Positions 26,143 through 34,603 of a DNA stretch of 64,000 bases are shown piece after piece; position 1 is the first letter of the stretch; each line of letters starts with the position of its first letter. The position numbers and the translations under genes were made by a program. This stretch comes from Rhodococcus globerulus NBRC 14531 (GTDB lineage Bacteria > Actinomycetota > Actinomycetes > Mycobacteriales > Mycobacteriaceae). The stretch lies in NCBI RefSeq assembly GCF_001894805.1, contig NZ_BCWX01000001.1:1364001-1428000 (forward strand). Reading direction: 5' to 3'. The notes under the pieces were generated by a model that was given only the letters and a program-made list of their open reading frames with translations, was not told the DNA's origin and did no database searches.

Positions 26143-28266
26143 ATGATGGTGCTCATGCCTGCGGACACCGGACTGGACCCGGAACAATCAGCCGCCGTGC
26201 TCGCTCCACGCGGCCCGGTATGTGTACTCGCGGGTGCCGGAACAGGCAAGACACGCACGATTACCCGGCGAATCGCCCACCTGGTTGCCGACGGTCATGT
26301 GCAGGCCGGGCAGGTCCTGGCGGTCACGTTCACCGCGCGCGCAGCCGGTGAAATGCGCGGCCGACTGCGGGAATTGGGTGTTGGTGGCAGCGGCCCCCAG
26401 GTACAGGCGCGCACGTTCCACGCTGCTGCGCTGCGGCAACTCAAGTACTTCTGGCCGCAGGTGATCGGCGATACCGAATGGCGTCTGCTGGATCGTAAGT
26501 TCGCTGTTGTCAGCAGCGCCGCAGCCCGGGTTGGTTTGCCGACCAGCACCGAAAGCGTGCGCGACCTCGCGAGTGAGATCGAGTGGTCCAAGGCGTCGCT
26601 GATCGCGCCCGAGGATTACCCGCGCACCATTGCCAAGTTCCGCCGGGAGGCACCGGCCGATCCGGCAAAGGTGGCGCAGGTTTATGCGGCGTACGAGGAA
26701 TTGAAGGCGCGCGGCCAGGACGGCATGCTGCTCGATTTCGACGATCTCCTCTTGCACACCGCTGCTGCCCTCGAGGAGCACTCGTCCGTGGCCGACGAGT
26801 TCCGTGAGCGCTACCGCTGTTTTGTCGTGGACGAATATCAGGACGTCACGCCGCTGCAGCAGCGGGTTCTCGACGCGTGGCTCGGCGACCGCGACGATCT
26901 CACGGTGGTCGGCGACGCCAACCAGACCATCTACTCGTTCACCGGAGCTACACCGAATTACCTGCTCGACTTCTCGCGGAAGTTTCCCGAGGCAACAGTG
27001 GTCCGGCTCGAACGTGACTATCGCTCCACACCCGAGGTCGTCTCGCTGGCCAACCGGGTCATCGGCGCTGCCACCGGGCGAATCGCCGGTACCCGATTGC
27101 AACTCATCGGACAACGCGCGCCGGGTCCCGAGCCCGAGTTCGCGGAGTTCAACGACGAACCGTCCGAGGCACTCGCGATAGCCCGGTCGGTGAAACGTCT
27201 GATCGCCGCAGGCACACCGGCGGCGGAGATCGCGATCCTGTACCGGATCAACGCGCAGTCCGAAGTGCACGAGCAGGCACTCACCAAGCTCGGCATCCCG
27301 TTCCAGGTGCGCGGCGGCGAGGGTTTCTTCACTCGTACCGAGGTTCGTCAGGCGGTGACGGCGCTGCGGCAGGCCGGCGGTCGTGACGACCTTCCTGAAG
27401 GGGCAGACAGCGGCTCAGGACTTCTCTCGCTGGTCCGGGCGGTACTGGCACCACTCGGACTGACCAACGAGGAACCAGCCGGTACGCAGGCGCGCGAGCG
27501 CTGGGCGTCACTGACCGCGCTCGTTGCGCTCACCGAGGAGCAGTTGGTGCACGATCCCGAACTGACGCTTCCCGGTCTCTTGCAGGAGTTGACGGCGCGG
27601 GCCGAAGCGCGGCACCCACCGACGGTCCAGGGCGTCACGTTGGCGTCGTTGCATGCCGCCAAGGGCCTCGAATGGGACGCCGTTTTCCTCGTGGGTCTCA
27701 ACGACGGCACCCTCCCCATCCAGCACGTGCTCGGCGATTCCAACTCCGCCCCCGATGAGGCAGCGGTCGAAGAAGAGCGTCGACTGCTCTATGTCGGTGT
27801 CACCCGCGCCCGTGAGCATCTGCACTTGTCCTGGGCGTTGGCGCGCAACGAGGGCGGCCGGAAATCCCGACGCCGCTCACGGTTCCTGAACGGGTTGATC
27901 CCCGAGGACTCGCCGGCCTCACGAATTGCCGCGCCCGCGCAGTCTGGCAAGAAGCGTCAGCGTTGCCGTGTCTGCGGAAAACCGCTCATGGGAACGTCGG
28001 CCACGATGCTCGGTCGATGCGAGAATTGTCCGTCCAACATCGACGTCGAATTGCTCGAGAACCTGCGTGCGTGGCGTCTCGACAAGTCACGCGAGAAAAA
28101 GGTGCCTGCCTACGTCGTGTTCAGCGACAACACGCTGACTGCGATCGCCGAGCAACGACCACAGGACGCTCGGGGCCTGGTGGCCATCAATGGAATCGGA
28201 CCGAAGAAACTCGAGGACTACGGCGAAGACGTCCTCATTATTTGCAAAACTGCAGGTCAAAAATAG
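26143..28266 (+). CDS. uvrD2: ATP-dependent DNA helicase UvrD2
   Basis: 707 residues from ATG 26143; ATG 26146 and 26155 are close alternatives, and earlier in-frame codons lie in the divergent promoter region. It is an SF1 helicase with Walker A A-G-A-G-T-G-K-T near residue 31 and F-V-V-D-E-Y-Q-D near 228. A tetracysteine zinc module, C-R-V-C-G near 608 and C-E-N-C-P near 625, precedes a C-terminal HRDC domain at about 655-702. That domain order is the signature of actinobacterial UvrD2. It lies directly upstream of whiB7, as in mycobacteria. Confidence 0.94.
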   Translation: MMVLMPADTGLDPEQSAAVLAPRGPVCVLAGAGTGKTRTITRRIAHLVADGHVQAGQVLAVTFTARAAGEMRGRLRELGVGGSGPQVQARTFHAAALRQLKYFWPQVIGDTEWRLLDRKFAVVSSAAARVGLPTSTESVRDLASEIEWSKASLIAPEDYPRTIAKFRREAPADPAKVAQVYAAYEELKARGQDGMLLDFDDLLLHTAAALEEHSSVADEFRERYRCFVVDEYQDVTPLQQRVLDAWLGDRDDLTVVGDANQTIYSFTGATPNYLLDFSRKFPEATVVRLERDYRSTPEVVSLANRVIGAATGRIAGTRLQLIGQRAPGPEPEFAEFNDEPSEALAIARSVKRLIAAGTPAAEIAILYRINAQSEVHEQALTKLGIPFQVRGGEGFFTRTEVRQAVTALRQAGGRDDLPEGADSGSGLLSLVRAVLAPLGLTNEEPAGTQARERWASLTALVALTEEQLVHDPELTLPGLLQELTARAEARHPPTVQGVTLASLHAAKGLEWDAVFLVGLNDGTLPIQHVLGDSNSAPDEAAVEEERRLLYVGVTRAREHLHLSWALARNEGGRKSRRRSRFLNGLIPEDSPASRIAAPAQSGKKRQRCRVCGKPLMGTSATMLGRCENCPSNIDVELLENLRAWRLDKSREKKVPAYVVFSDNTLTAIAEQRPQDARGLVAINGIGPKKLEDYGEDVLIICKTAGQK

Positions 28267-28267
28267 G

Positions 28268-28296
28268 TTGTGCAGTTTCCGAGAATTCTCTAGTCT
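28268..28296 (+). promoter_or_regulatory. Candidate whiB7 promoter with AT-rich WhiB7 box
   Basis: TTGTGC at 28268-28273, a 17-base spacer and TAGTCT at 28291-28296 form a SigA-like promoter just after the uvrD2 stop. An A-rich run sits directly upstream of the -35, at 28255-28266. WhiB7 is known to activate promoters with an AT-rich element next to the -35, including its own, so autoregulation is likely. The hexamers are seen; the assignment is inference. Confidence 0.6.
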
Positions 28297-28367
28297 GGTT
28301 TCCAGTGCTACGGGGAGACTCGTGCGCTGAAAATTATCCGGACCGATCAGAAATGGAGGTGGCAAAA

Positions 28368-28481
28368 ATGACGAACATGATTTCGTACCCCGTGCGTGAA
28401 CAGTTCGCTGTTGCCGCCGCCCAGCTGCACCCAGCAGCAATCAGGTCCGTGTCTCTAAGCCATCGAGAAAATCCTCGATAG
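28368..28481 (+). CDS. whiB7 leader upstream ORF, 37 codons
   Basis: ATG 28368 follows a strong GGAGGTGG site (28355-28362). The peptide begins M-T-N-M-I-S-Y-P-V-R-E-Q and ends S-H-R-E-N-P-R before TAG at 28479-28481. The stop is 19 bases before the attenuator hairpin. Short leader ORFs upstream of whiB7 are known to couple ribosome stalling to read-through of a terminator in mycobacteria and Streptomyces. The peptide sequence here is what I read directly; its role is inferred from position. Confidence 0.75.
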   Translation: MTNMISYPVREQFAVAAAQLHPAAIRSVSLSHRENPR

Positions 28482-28500
28482 GACACATCCGTTCACTTAC

Positions 28501-28540
28501 GGCCACGGACCCCGCATTACGCGGACCGTGGCCTTTGTGT
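28501..28540 (+). terminator. whiB7 attenuator (intrinsic terminator in leader)
   Basis: An 8-bp stem (28501-28508 with 28526-28533, reading GGCCACGG and its complement) with an inner CCGC/GCGG stem, followed by a T-rich tract from 28534. It lies between the leader ORF and whiB7. A second short stem (ATCGAG with CTCGAT, 28462-28478) overlaps the end of the ORF and could take part in an alternative fold. Confidence 0.75.
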
Positions 28541-28639
28541 TGGATCCCGTGCTTTCCGGTTTCCCGCTCGGTTGTGGTTCGCACCCATCGAACCCATTTT
28601 TTGCGACACGCCTGTCGCATCCAAGCTAGGAGAGACGAG

Positions 28640-28930
28640 TTGTCTACCCAGACATGTCGAGCCGTCACATTCATCGAGATCGCTTCCACCCGCCACGACC
28701 TGCCGTGCCGCGTATCCGATCCCGATCTGTGGTTCGCGGAGTCCCCGGCAGAACTCGAAAAAGCCAAGGCGCTCTGCGCGCAGTGCCCCATCCGCTCCCT
28801 CTGCCTGGGTGCAGCTCTCGACCGCGAAGAGCCGTGGGGAGTGTGGGGCGGAGAAATCCTCGACCACGGTGCCGTCATAGCAACCAAGAGGCCGAGGGGC
28901 AGACCACGTAAGCAACTCGTGTGCGCCTGA
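28640..28930 (+). CDS. whiB7: Transcriptional regulator WhiB7
   Basis: 96 residues from TTG 28640, with AGGAGAG at 28628-28634. Iron-sulfur cysteines follow the WhiB pattern: one in D-L-P-C near residue 22, then C-x2-C-x5-C (L-C-A-Q-C-P-I-R-S-L-C). G-V-W-G-G follows, and a C-terminal AT-hook (R-G-R-P-R-K) specific to WhiB7. It is a redox-sensitive partner of SigA that induces intrinsic antibiotic resistance genes. It is regulated here by the 370-base leader with a uORF and attenuator. Confidence 0.94.
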   Translation: MSTQTCRAVTFIEIASTRHDLPCRVSDPDLWFAESPAELEKAKALCAQCPIRSLCLGAALDREEPWGVWGGEILDHGAVIATKRPRGRPRKQLVCA

Positions 28931-28947
28931 GGAGCCGGTTACACCTG

Positions 28948-30267
28948 TTACACCTGTGGCTCCGCAAATCCCGGCAGCCACCGGGTCAGGATCTCCATGT
29001 ACGGGGCGTACGCGTCCAACTGGGCACAGATGCCCACCGAGCCGAGGAGGACTCGGAAGATCATCAGGTACTCGGGCGGCAAGTTGAGTGCCCGGGCCGT
29101 CCGGAACTGCGCGCTGTTGAAATCGGTCGCAGTTCCGGCGGCTCGTTGAAGCCAGGTTCGAGTGAAGTGAAACGACTCGGTCTGAATCGGATCGGTGAAC
29201 GGACGTAGGTAGTCGGCGATTTCCTGTTCGGTGACGGTGCGGCCTGGAATGACAAAACCGTTGGCGCGCAACAGTTCCGTCAGTTCGTCGAATCGTTCGT
29301 CGACCGCCAGTCTGACCATTGTTCCCAAGACGGTGGGTAGCCCGCCCGGGAACGGGGCCGCCGCACCGAAATCGATGACACCCAACCGGCCGTCGTCGAG
29401 CAACATGAAATTCCCGGGGTGCGGATCGCAATGCAGCAGGCCGACGCGCGCCGGTGATGCGAAGTGGAACTCGGCGAGCAGCGCACCGGCTGCATTGCGC
29501 TGGTTCGGCGTTCCGCTCTCGATGATCCTGGTCAACGGCGTTGCCGTCATCCATTCGGTGACAACAACTTTCGGTGCGCTGGCAACAACGCGCGGGATGA
29601 GGAACTGGGGATCGCCCTCGAATTCCGCGGCGAATGCGCGCTGGTTGTCAGCTTCGATCCGGTAGTCGAGTTCTTCCTCGGTTCGCGCGGTGAACTCCTC
29701 GATGACCGGACGCACGTCGACGCCGGGCATCACCGATCCGAACAGTCCCGCAAACCGAGCGAGAGTTTTGAGGTCGGCACGCAGGGCTTCGTCGGCGCCG
29801 GGGTACTGCACCTTGACGGCCACGTCGCGTCCGTCGGACCACACGGCCCGATGGACCTGCCCGAGGCTGGCCGATGCGGTGGGGGTGTCGTCGAAGGATT
29901 GGAACCGATCACGCCACTTGGTTCCCAGTTGCTGATCCAACATCTTGTGGACCTGCTTGACGGGCAACGGCGGCGCGGCGGCCTGGAGCTTGTTCAGGGA
30001 CTCGCGATACGGCTCCGCGAATTCCTCCGGAATGGCCGCTTCCATGACGCTGAGCGCCTGGCCCAGCTTCATGGCGCCGCCCTTGAGTTCACCCAAAACC
30101 GAGAACAACTGCTCCGCGGCCCTGGCGCTGAGCTGGGCGTCGATCTGGTCCTTGTCACCACCGGCGAGCTTGCGTCCGAAGCCCATTGCGGCCCGCCCGG
30201 CCATCCCAATCGGAATGCTTGCGAGTTTGGCAGTACGGGCAGAGCTTTTGCGCGGGATGTCGGACAC
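28948..30267 (-). CDS. ABC1/UbiB-family atypical kinase (Rv3197-like)
   Basis: 439 residues from GTG 30267 (the frame continues to 30294). Family motifs are present: the K-G-G-A-M-K-L-G-Q block near residue 65, the A-S-L-G-Q-V-H-R-A nucleotide loop near 133, and D-P-H-P-G-N-F-M-L-L-D-D-G with V-I-D-F-G near 275-292. ABC1/ADCK proteins are ATPases or kinases linked to lipid and quinone metabolism. Rv3197 has been connected with antibiotic tolerance alongside whiB7. It lies 7 bases downstream of the ThiF-like gene and is convergent with whiB7. Confidence 0.88.
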   Translation of the reverse strand: MSDIPRKSSARTAKLASIPIGMAGRAAMGFGRKLAGGDKDQIDAQLSARAAEQLFSVLGELKGGAMKLGQALSVMEAAIPEEFAEPYRESLNKLQAAAPPLPVKQVHKMLDQQLGTKWRDRFQSFDDTPTASASLGQVHRAVWSDGRDVAVKVQYPGADEALRADLKTLARFAGLFGSVMPGVDVRPVIEEFTARTEEELDYRIEADNQRAFAAEFEGDPQFLIPRVVASAPKVVVTEWMTATPLTRIIESGTPNQRNAAGALLAEFHFASPARVGLLHCDPHPGNFMLLDDGRLGVIDFGAAAPFPGGLPTVLGTMVRLAVDERFDELTELLRANGFVIPGRTVTEQEIADYLRPFTDPIQTESFHFTRTWLQRAAGTATDFNSAQFRTARALNLPPEYLMIFRVLLGSVGICAQLDAYAPYMEILTRWLPGFAEPQV

Positions 30268-30274
30268 CCCACCA

Positions 30275-31168
30275 TCATGTCTGACGGATGCCACCGGCGC
30301 CCGTCACGGGTGCGAGGTAATGGCAACTGCACGACGTTTGTCGAGGCCAGCGACGTGTCGTGATGCGATATGGGACAAGATCGATCTCGAGGGTAGAGAA
30401 CAAGCTGACCGGCGCCGTCGCTTCGGACGCACTGATCGCCGACTCGATCTCGGACAGAGCGAGCGCGGTGGTCGCATGAATCATCGCGGGATCGGCGTAA
30501 CCGGCGCTACCGAGCAACTGCGCCGCCAGGTGCAGCCAGTCCGGATCATGGGCCGCCCGGGTGATGTCGGCGCATCGCAGACAACTCGAGTGCCCGGGCA
30601 GCACCAATGGCCCGACAACGCCGCAGCCGTCGCGCAGGTGAACGGCAAGGTGGGGTATGCCGTACCGGACGAGGTCGGCACATAGACGAGGATCGGTGAC
30701 CACGTCATCGGTCAGGACAACAAGTGCATTCCGCCACCCGGCAACGACGTGGCTGCTTCGGTAGCCGTGTGAGCGATGGACGGAAGAGCTGCCGTGACGC
30801 AGAGCCTGGGCTATGGAGTCGGACAGCGGTCCTTGCCCGTGGACGCGAATCGATCCTGTGTCGGCGCGCTCGCCCCGACTTGCCCGGAGGTATCCGCCTG
30901 CGGTGAGTTCGGCGAGCAGTTCGGTCATCACTGCGGCGCTGATACCGCGCCCCGTCGCAGTCCACATGATGGTCGCGATACTCGTGTGTCCGTCCATCAA
31001 GCGGAGTAGGGCTTGCAGGTCCCTGCCGTCGATTCCGTCAGGGGGAGTCAGGACCACAGCTTTCCCCGGGCGCCATCCGAGTTGAAGCCGGCCGTCCGGG
31101 CGCAGAAGAACAACGATCCGTGGATCCCATTCGGGACCCACGGATCGTGTGGTGTTCGGTGTGCTCAT
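30275..31168 (-). CDS. ThiF/E1-like protein, TOMM precursor leader-binding type (Rv3196-like)
   Basis: 297 residues from ATG 31168. An N-terminal winged-helix-like region (residues 20-95) is followed by a degraded Rossmann-like E1 domain without a clear G-x-G-x-x-G. The cysteine pairs S-C-L-R-C near 198 and S-C-S-C-H near the C-terminus fit a structural zinc. This pattern is typical of partner proteins that dock peptide leaders for YcaO cyclodehydratases. No YcaO and no precursor peptide gene is visible nearby, so the protein is an orphan. Coupled to the ABC1 gene; the assignment is moderate. Confidence 0.65.
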   Translation of the reverse strand: MSTPNTTRSVGPEWDPRIVVLLRPDGRLQLGWRPGKAVVLTPPDGIDGRDLQALLRLMDGHTSIATIMWTATGRGISAAVMTELLAELTAGGYLRASRGERADTGSIRVHGQGPLSDSIAQALRHGSSSVHRSHGYRSSHVVAGWRNALVVLTDDVVTDPRLCADLVRYGIPHLAVHLRDGCGVVGPLVLPGHSSCLRCADITRAAHDPDWLHLAAQLLGSAGYADPAMIHATTALALSEIESAISASEATAPVSLFSTLEIDLVPYRITTRRWPRQTSCSCHYLAPVTGAGGIRQT

Positions 31169-31277
31169 TCACCGATAGTGACAGTGAGCTGAGCTCTCCG
31201 GATCGCGAAAATCGTAGTTATCCACAGGCTTTCGAAGCGCTGACCTTGCACTTCAGCGTGGATCGCAACTTTTCGGT

Positions 31278-32708
31278 TTACTTGTCGTCCTGGCCGTCGT
31301 CAGCCGGCTTGTCCGATTTCGGCTTGTCTGTTTTTGTCTTGTCCATGGCTTCTTCGGCGGCCCGTTCCTTGGCCAGCAGAGCCTCGAGCTGAGCCATCGG
31401 ATCGTCGAAATTGCCGGACTCGCCACCACCGGTGACACGTTCGATGAACGAGGTCGGGGCATCGAGGTCGCTGGAATCAGGCAGCAGATCCGGGTGCGAC
31501 CAGATACCGTCGCGGGCTTCCATTCCGGCTTCGGCAGTCAAGCGCTGCCACAGAGTTGCGGCTTCGCGGACCTTGCGCGGACGCAGTTCGAGTCCGACGA
31601 GTGTTGCGAACGTCTGCTCTGCCGGTCCGCCGGTGGCGCGTCGACGGCGAAGCGTCTCGCTCATCGCGGCAACACCGGGCAGGCGTTCACCGAGTCCGGC
31701 GGTGACTACCGTCTCCACCCAGCCCTCAACCAGAGCCAACAGCGTTTCGAGGCGCTCGAGAGCGGCCTTCTGCTCCGGAGTGGTCTGCGGTTCGAAGGTG
31801 CCCTGTTGCATCAGGGCTTCCAACTTGGCGGGATCGGCCAGAGCCGACGGGTCGAGATCCTTGGCGAACTCCTCCATCGCCGAGAAGTCCATGGTGATCC
31901 CGCGGGCATATTCCTCGACGGTGGAGAGCACTCGCTGGCGCAACCACGGCACATGGCTGTACAGGCGATGGTGAGCAGCCTCACGTGCGGCGAGGAACAC
32001 CAGGATTTCCTGATTGGGCTGTTCCAGCCCGTCACTGAACGACTGAACGGCCGCGGGAAGAAGAGCGGCGGTCCCTGCCGGGCCAAGGGGGAGGCCGATA
32101 TCAGTGGAGGACAACACTTCCTTGGACAACTGGCCGAGAGCTTGGCCGAGCTGTGAACCGAATGCGAGTCCGCCCATCTGCGTGAGCATTCCCATCATCG
32201 GGCCGGCCATCTGAGCGGCCTCGGGCGGCAGGCCCTGAGCCCACATCCCCGACACCTTCTCGGCGACCGGATCGCACAGGCGCTTCCAGGTGTCGATGGT
32301 GTTGTCGAGCCAGTCGTTAGCTGTCCACGCAACGGTCTTGGTGGCGCCGGCGGGCAGCGTCGTTGCAGCGTCCAGCCACAGTTCCGCAAGGTGGGCCGCG
32401 TCGGCGATGGCCTTGACGTTGCCCTCGGTGATCGGTGTGACAGAACCGATCTGCTGGCGCGCGAGTTTCTTCGCGACGTCGTAATTGACAGGACCCGATC
32501 CGCCGGAACCCATCGACGAACCCATGCCACTGAGCATCTGGCCGAATTGCGTCAGCATCTGCCCGAGTTGTGCGGGGTCGAAACCTTCACCGCCCGCACC
32601 GAATCCGAACGGCATGTCACCACCCCCGAACGGATTGCCACCGGCCGCGTTCTTGTCACGGTCGGGATCGTCGTCGGAGTTGGAGAAGCCGAACGGCATG
32701 TTGCTCAT
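31278..32708 (-). CDS. DUF2342 family putative zinc-dependent metalloprotease (Rv3195-like)
   Basis: 476 residues from ATG 32708. It has a glycine/methionine-rich N-terminus (residues 1-75) with repeated M-P-F-G-F, a large helical core, and a lysine/aspartate-rich tail. R-E-A-A-H-H-R-L-Y near residue 245 is the family's HExxH-like helix in modified form, with an acidic helix E-G-W-V-E near 353 as a possible third ligand. Family members are annotated as metalloproteases without a known substrate. It is upstream of the ThiF-like gene on the same strand. Confidence 0.8.
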   Translation of the reverse strand: MSNMPFGFSNSDDDPDRDKNAAGGNPFGGGDMPFGFGAGGEGFDPAQLGQMLTQFGQMLSGMGSSMGSGGSGPVNYDVAKKLARQQIGSVTPITEGNVKAIADAAHLAELWLDAATTLPAGATKTVAWTANDWLDNTIDTWKRLCDPVAEKVSGMWAQGLPPEAAQMAGPMMGMLTQMGGLAFGSQLGQALGQLSKEVLSSTDIGLPLGPAGTAALLPAAVQSFSDGLEQPNQEILVFLAAREAAHHRLYSHVPWLRQRVLSTVEEYARGITMDFSAMEEFAKDLDPSALADPAKLEALMQQGTFEPQTTPEQKAALERLETLLALVEGWVETVVTAGLGERLPGVAAMSETLRRRRATGGPAEQTFATLVGLELRPRKVREAATLWQRLTAEAGMEARDGIWSHPDLLPDSSDLDAPTSFIERVTGGGESGNFDDPMAQLEALLAKERAAEEAMDKTKTDKPKSDKPADDGQDDK

Positions 32709-32799
32709 ACCTCAACGGTACAAGGGTTGGAGGCCTCGAGTAATGCGCGCTGTCACGCTGATGGCGAACAGCGGAGGCAATGGCTCTACCCTGGACAAG

Positions 32800-33846
32800 G
32801 TGAATCGACGGATCGTGACTCTCCTGGCCGCCCTAGCTCCCATCGTCGTCTTGGGCATCGTCGGATCGCTCGTCACCGTTCCGTACGTCGCGCTCGGGCC
32901 GGGACCGACGTTCAACACGCTGGGCACAGTCGACACCACCGTCGACGGCAAGCAGGTCACGAAATCCGTGGTCGACATCGAGGGCACCGAACTCGATCCG
33001 ACAACCGGCAACCTCAATATGACCACCGTCTCCGTTCGTGACGGCCTCAATCTCTTCGAGGCTTTTGGTCTCTGGGCCAGCGGCGAGCACGGATTGGTTC
33101 CCCGCGCCGAGGTGTATCCGCCGAGTAAGACGAAGGAAGAAATTCAGCAGGCCAACACAGCTGACTTCCAGCAGTCCGAGAACAGCGCGGAACTCGCGGC
33201 ACTCAACTTCCTGGGCAAGCCAGTCGCGTTGACCGTCACGAAGGTCACTCCCGACGGTCCCGCCAGTGGTGCATTGGCCGAAGGTGACACGCTGGTGAAG
33301 ATCGGTGATACCCCCGTCGACACCGTCGGTGCGGTGCAAGAAACCGTTGCGGCGATAGCGCCGGGCACGCAGGTGCCGGTCACCGTGATTCGCGGCGGTG
33401 CCGAAACGACAGTGCCCGTGACTGTCGGAGCCCGGCCGAACCAACCCGAACTCGGATACCTCGGCATCACGCCGGAAGAGGTTCCCGACGTTCCGTTCGA
33501 CGTGACGTTCAACCTTGCCGACATCGGTGGACCGTCAGCCGGCCTGATGTTCACCCTCGCGCTGTTGGACAAGCTGACGCCAGGTGAACTCAACGGAGGT
33601 CAGTTCGTCGCGGGAACCGGAACCATCGATTCGGACGGCAGCGTGGGGCCCATCGGAGGAATCCGCTTCAAGCTCATCGCAGCCGCGGACGCCGGTGCTT
33701 CGACGTTCCTCGTCCCTGCGCAGAACTGCGACGAGGCAAAACAGAACGCGCCGGACGGGCTTCGACTGGTGAAGGTCGACAACCTGTCCGGCGCGGTTGA
33801 CGCACTCGACAGCCTAAACTCGGGCGGCGAAGCACCCAGCTGCTAG
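32800..33846 (+). CDS. PDZ-domain Lon-like serine protease (Rv3194c-like)
   Basis: 348 residues from GTG 32800, giving M-N-R-R-I-V-T-L-L as in mycobacterial homologues. ATG 32743, preceded by GGAGG at 32729-32733, is a credible longer start. One N-terminal membrane helix, a PDZ domain at about residues 145-220, then a Lon-type protease domain with the catalytic serine in G-G-P-S-A-G-L (near 246) and lysine in I-R-F-K-L-I-A (near 289). A secreted or membrane-anchored Ser-Lys protease. Divergent from the DUF2342 gene. Confidence 0.88.
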   Translation: MNRRIVTLLAALAPIVVLGIVGSLVTVPYVALGPGPTFNTLGTVDTTVDGKQVTKSVVDIEGTELDPTTGNLNMTTVSVRDGLNLFEAFGLWASGEHGLVPRAEVYPPSKTKEEIQQANTADFQQSENSAELAALNFLGKPVALTVTKVTPDGPASGALAEGDTLVKIGDTPVDTVGAVQETVAAIAPGTQVPVTVIRGGAETTVPVTVGARPNQPELGYLGITPEEVPDVPFDVTFNLADIGGPSAGLMFTLALLDKLTPGELNGGQFVAGTGTIDSDGSVGPIGGIRFKLIAAADAGASTFLVPAQNCDEAKQNAPDGLRLVKVDNLSGAVDALDSLNSGGEAPSC

Positions 33847-33853
33847 TCCTCTG

Positions 33854-34456
33854 CTAGTCGTCTTCGACTTCGTCCAGCGTCGCGTACAACGCATGAACGA
33901 TGTGAGGAGCCAAACCGTCGTACGTCAGAAGCGCCGGCTCGGCGTAGGGATCTGCGTCCTCGTCCGGGCGCATCTGCAACAGCGACAGGGACGGGCCGTC
34001 GCGGAGGACGCCGACAAACAGGCGTGCCGCTCGTCGGTCCGGGTGCGCGTCGGCCGTCAGTCGGGCAATTTCGTCAGCCGCGTGTTCGTCGGTCAAGACC
34101 GGCTCGACGGCATGGTCGAGATCCGATTCCGCGGCGGGCGGCAGAACCACGATTTCCTGCACGAGGATGCAACCCTCGACGGAGTCGGGCCAATTGGTCG
34201 TGGCCAGGAACTCGTCGAGTGCGCGTGATCCGCCGATGATGTCGTCGGGGAGTGGCTCCTGTTCGATCGGGGTGTATTCGGCCCCGTCCTCGAGTTGGTC
34301 GAGCAGGCCCGGTTCGGCTGCGGCAAGCAGCTCGGTGGGTACCAGGGCATACAACTTGGGTGGCTGATCCCAGCCTTCGGCGTCGATGTGGTCGACAACT
34401 TCATGAACGCACCGGGCTAGTGCCTTCGGTGACCTGTTCGGATTTTCTTCACTCAC
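33854..34456 (-). CDS. PPA1309-like conserved actinobacterial protein
   Basis: 200 residues from GTG 34456 (M-S-E-E-N-P-N-R). Acidic, soluble, no signal peptide or membrane helix. The pattern L-Y-A-L-V-P-T-E-L-L near residue 36 and a conserved central W-P-D-S-V-E-G-C-I-L-V-Q-E are what I associate with the PPA1309 family. Function is unknown. It converges with the PDZ protease (7-base gap) and is divergent from the UPF0182 gene. Confidence 0.72.
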   Translation of the reverse strand: MSEENPNRSPKALARCVHEVVDHIDAEGWDQPPKLYALVPTELLAAAEPGLLDQLEDGAEYTPIEQEPLPDDIIGGSRALDEFLATTNWPDSVEGCILVQEIVVLPPAAESDLDHAVEPVLTDEHAADEIARLTADAHPDRRAARLFVGVLRDGPSLSLLQMRPDEDADPYAEPALLTYDGLAPHIVHALYATLDEVEDD

Positions 34457-34603
34457 CCGTTCATCCTTGCACCTCGTGTTGTCACGCCGTGACTGTTGTT
34501 ACGTAGAGTGGTCCGAAACGGCCAAGTCCACTCGGACATGGCTGCACTGATCGATGCACTCGGTTGCGGCGCCTCGGCGTCGCCGAATCTTGGAGCGTGG
34601 CAC

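Noticed and set aside
28938-28955. Tandem GTTACACCT repeat between whiB7 and the ABC1 gene
   Set aside because: Only two units, overlapping the ABC1 stop codon; the flanking GGAGCC/GGCTCC pair lacks a T-tract, so neither a terminator nor a repeat array is supported.
31218-31226. A perfect DnaA box (TTATCCACA)
   Set aside because: Only one box, with no cluster, AT-rich unwinding region or dnaA/dnaN neighbours. Not an origin.
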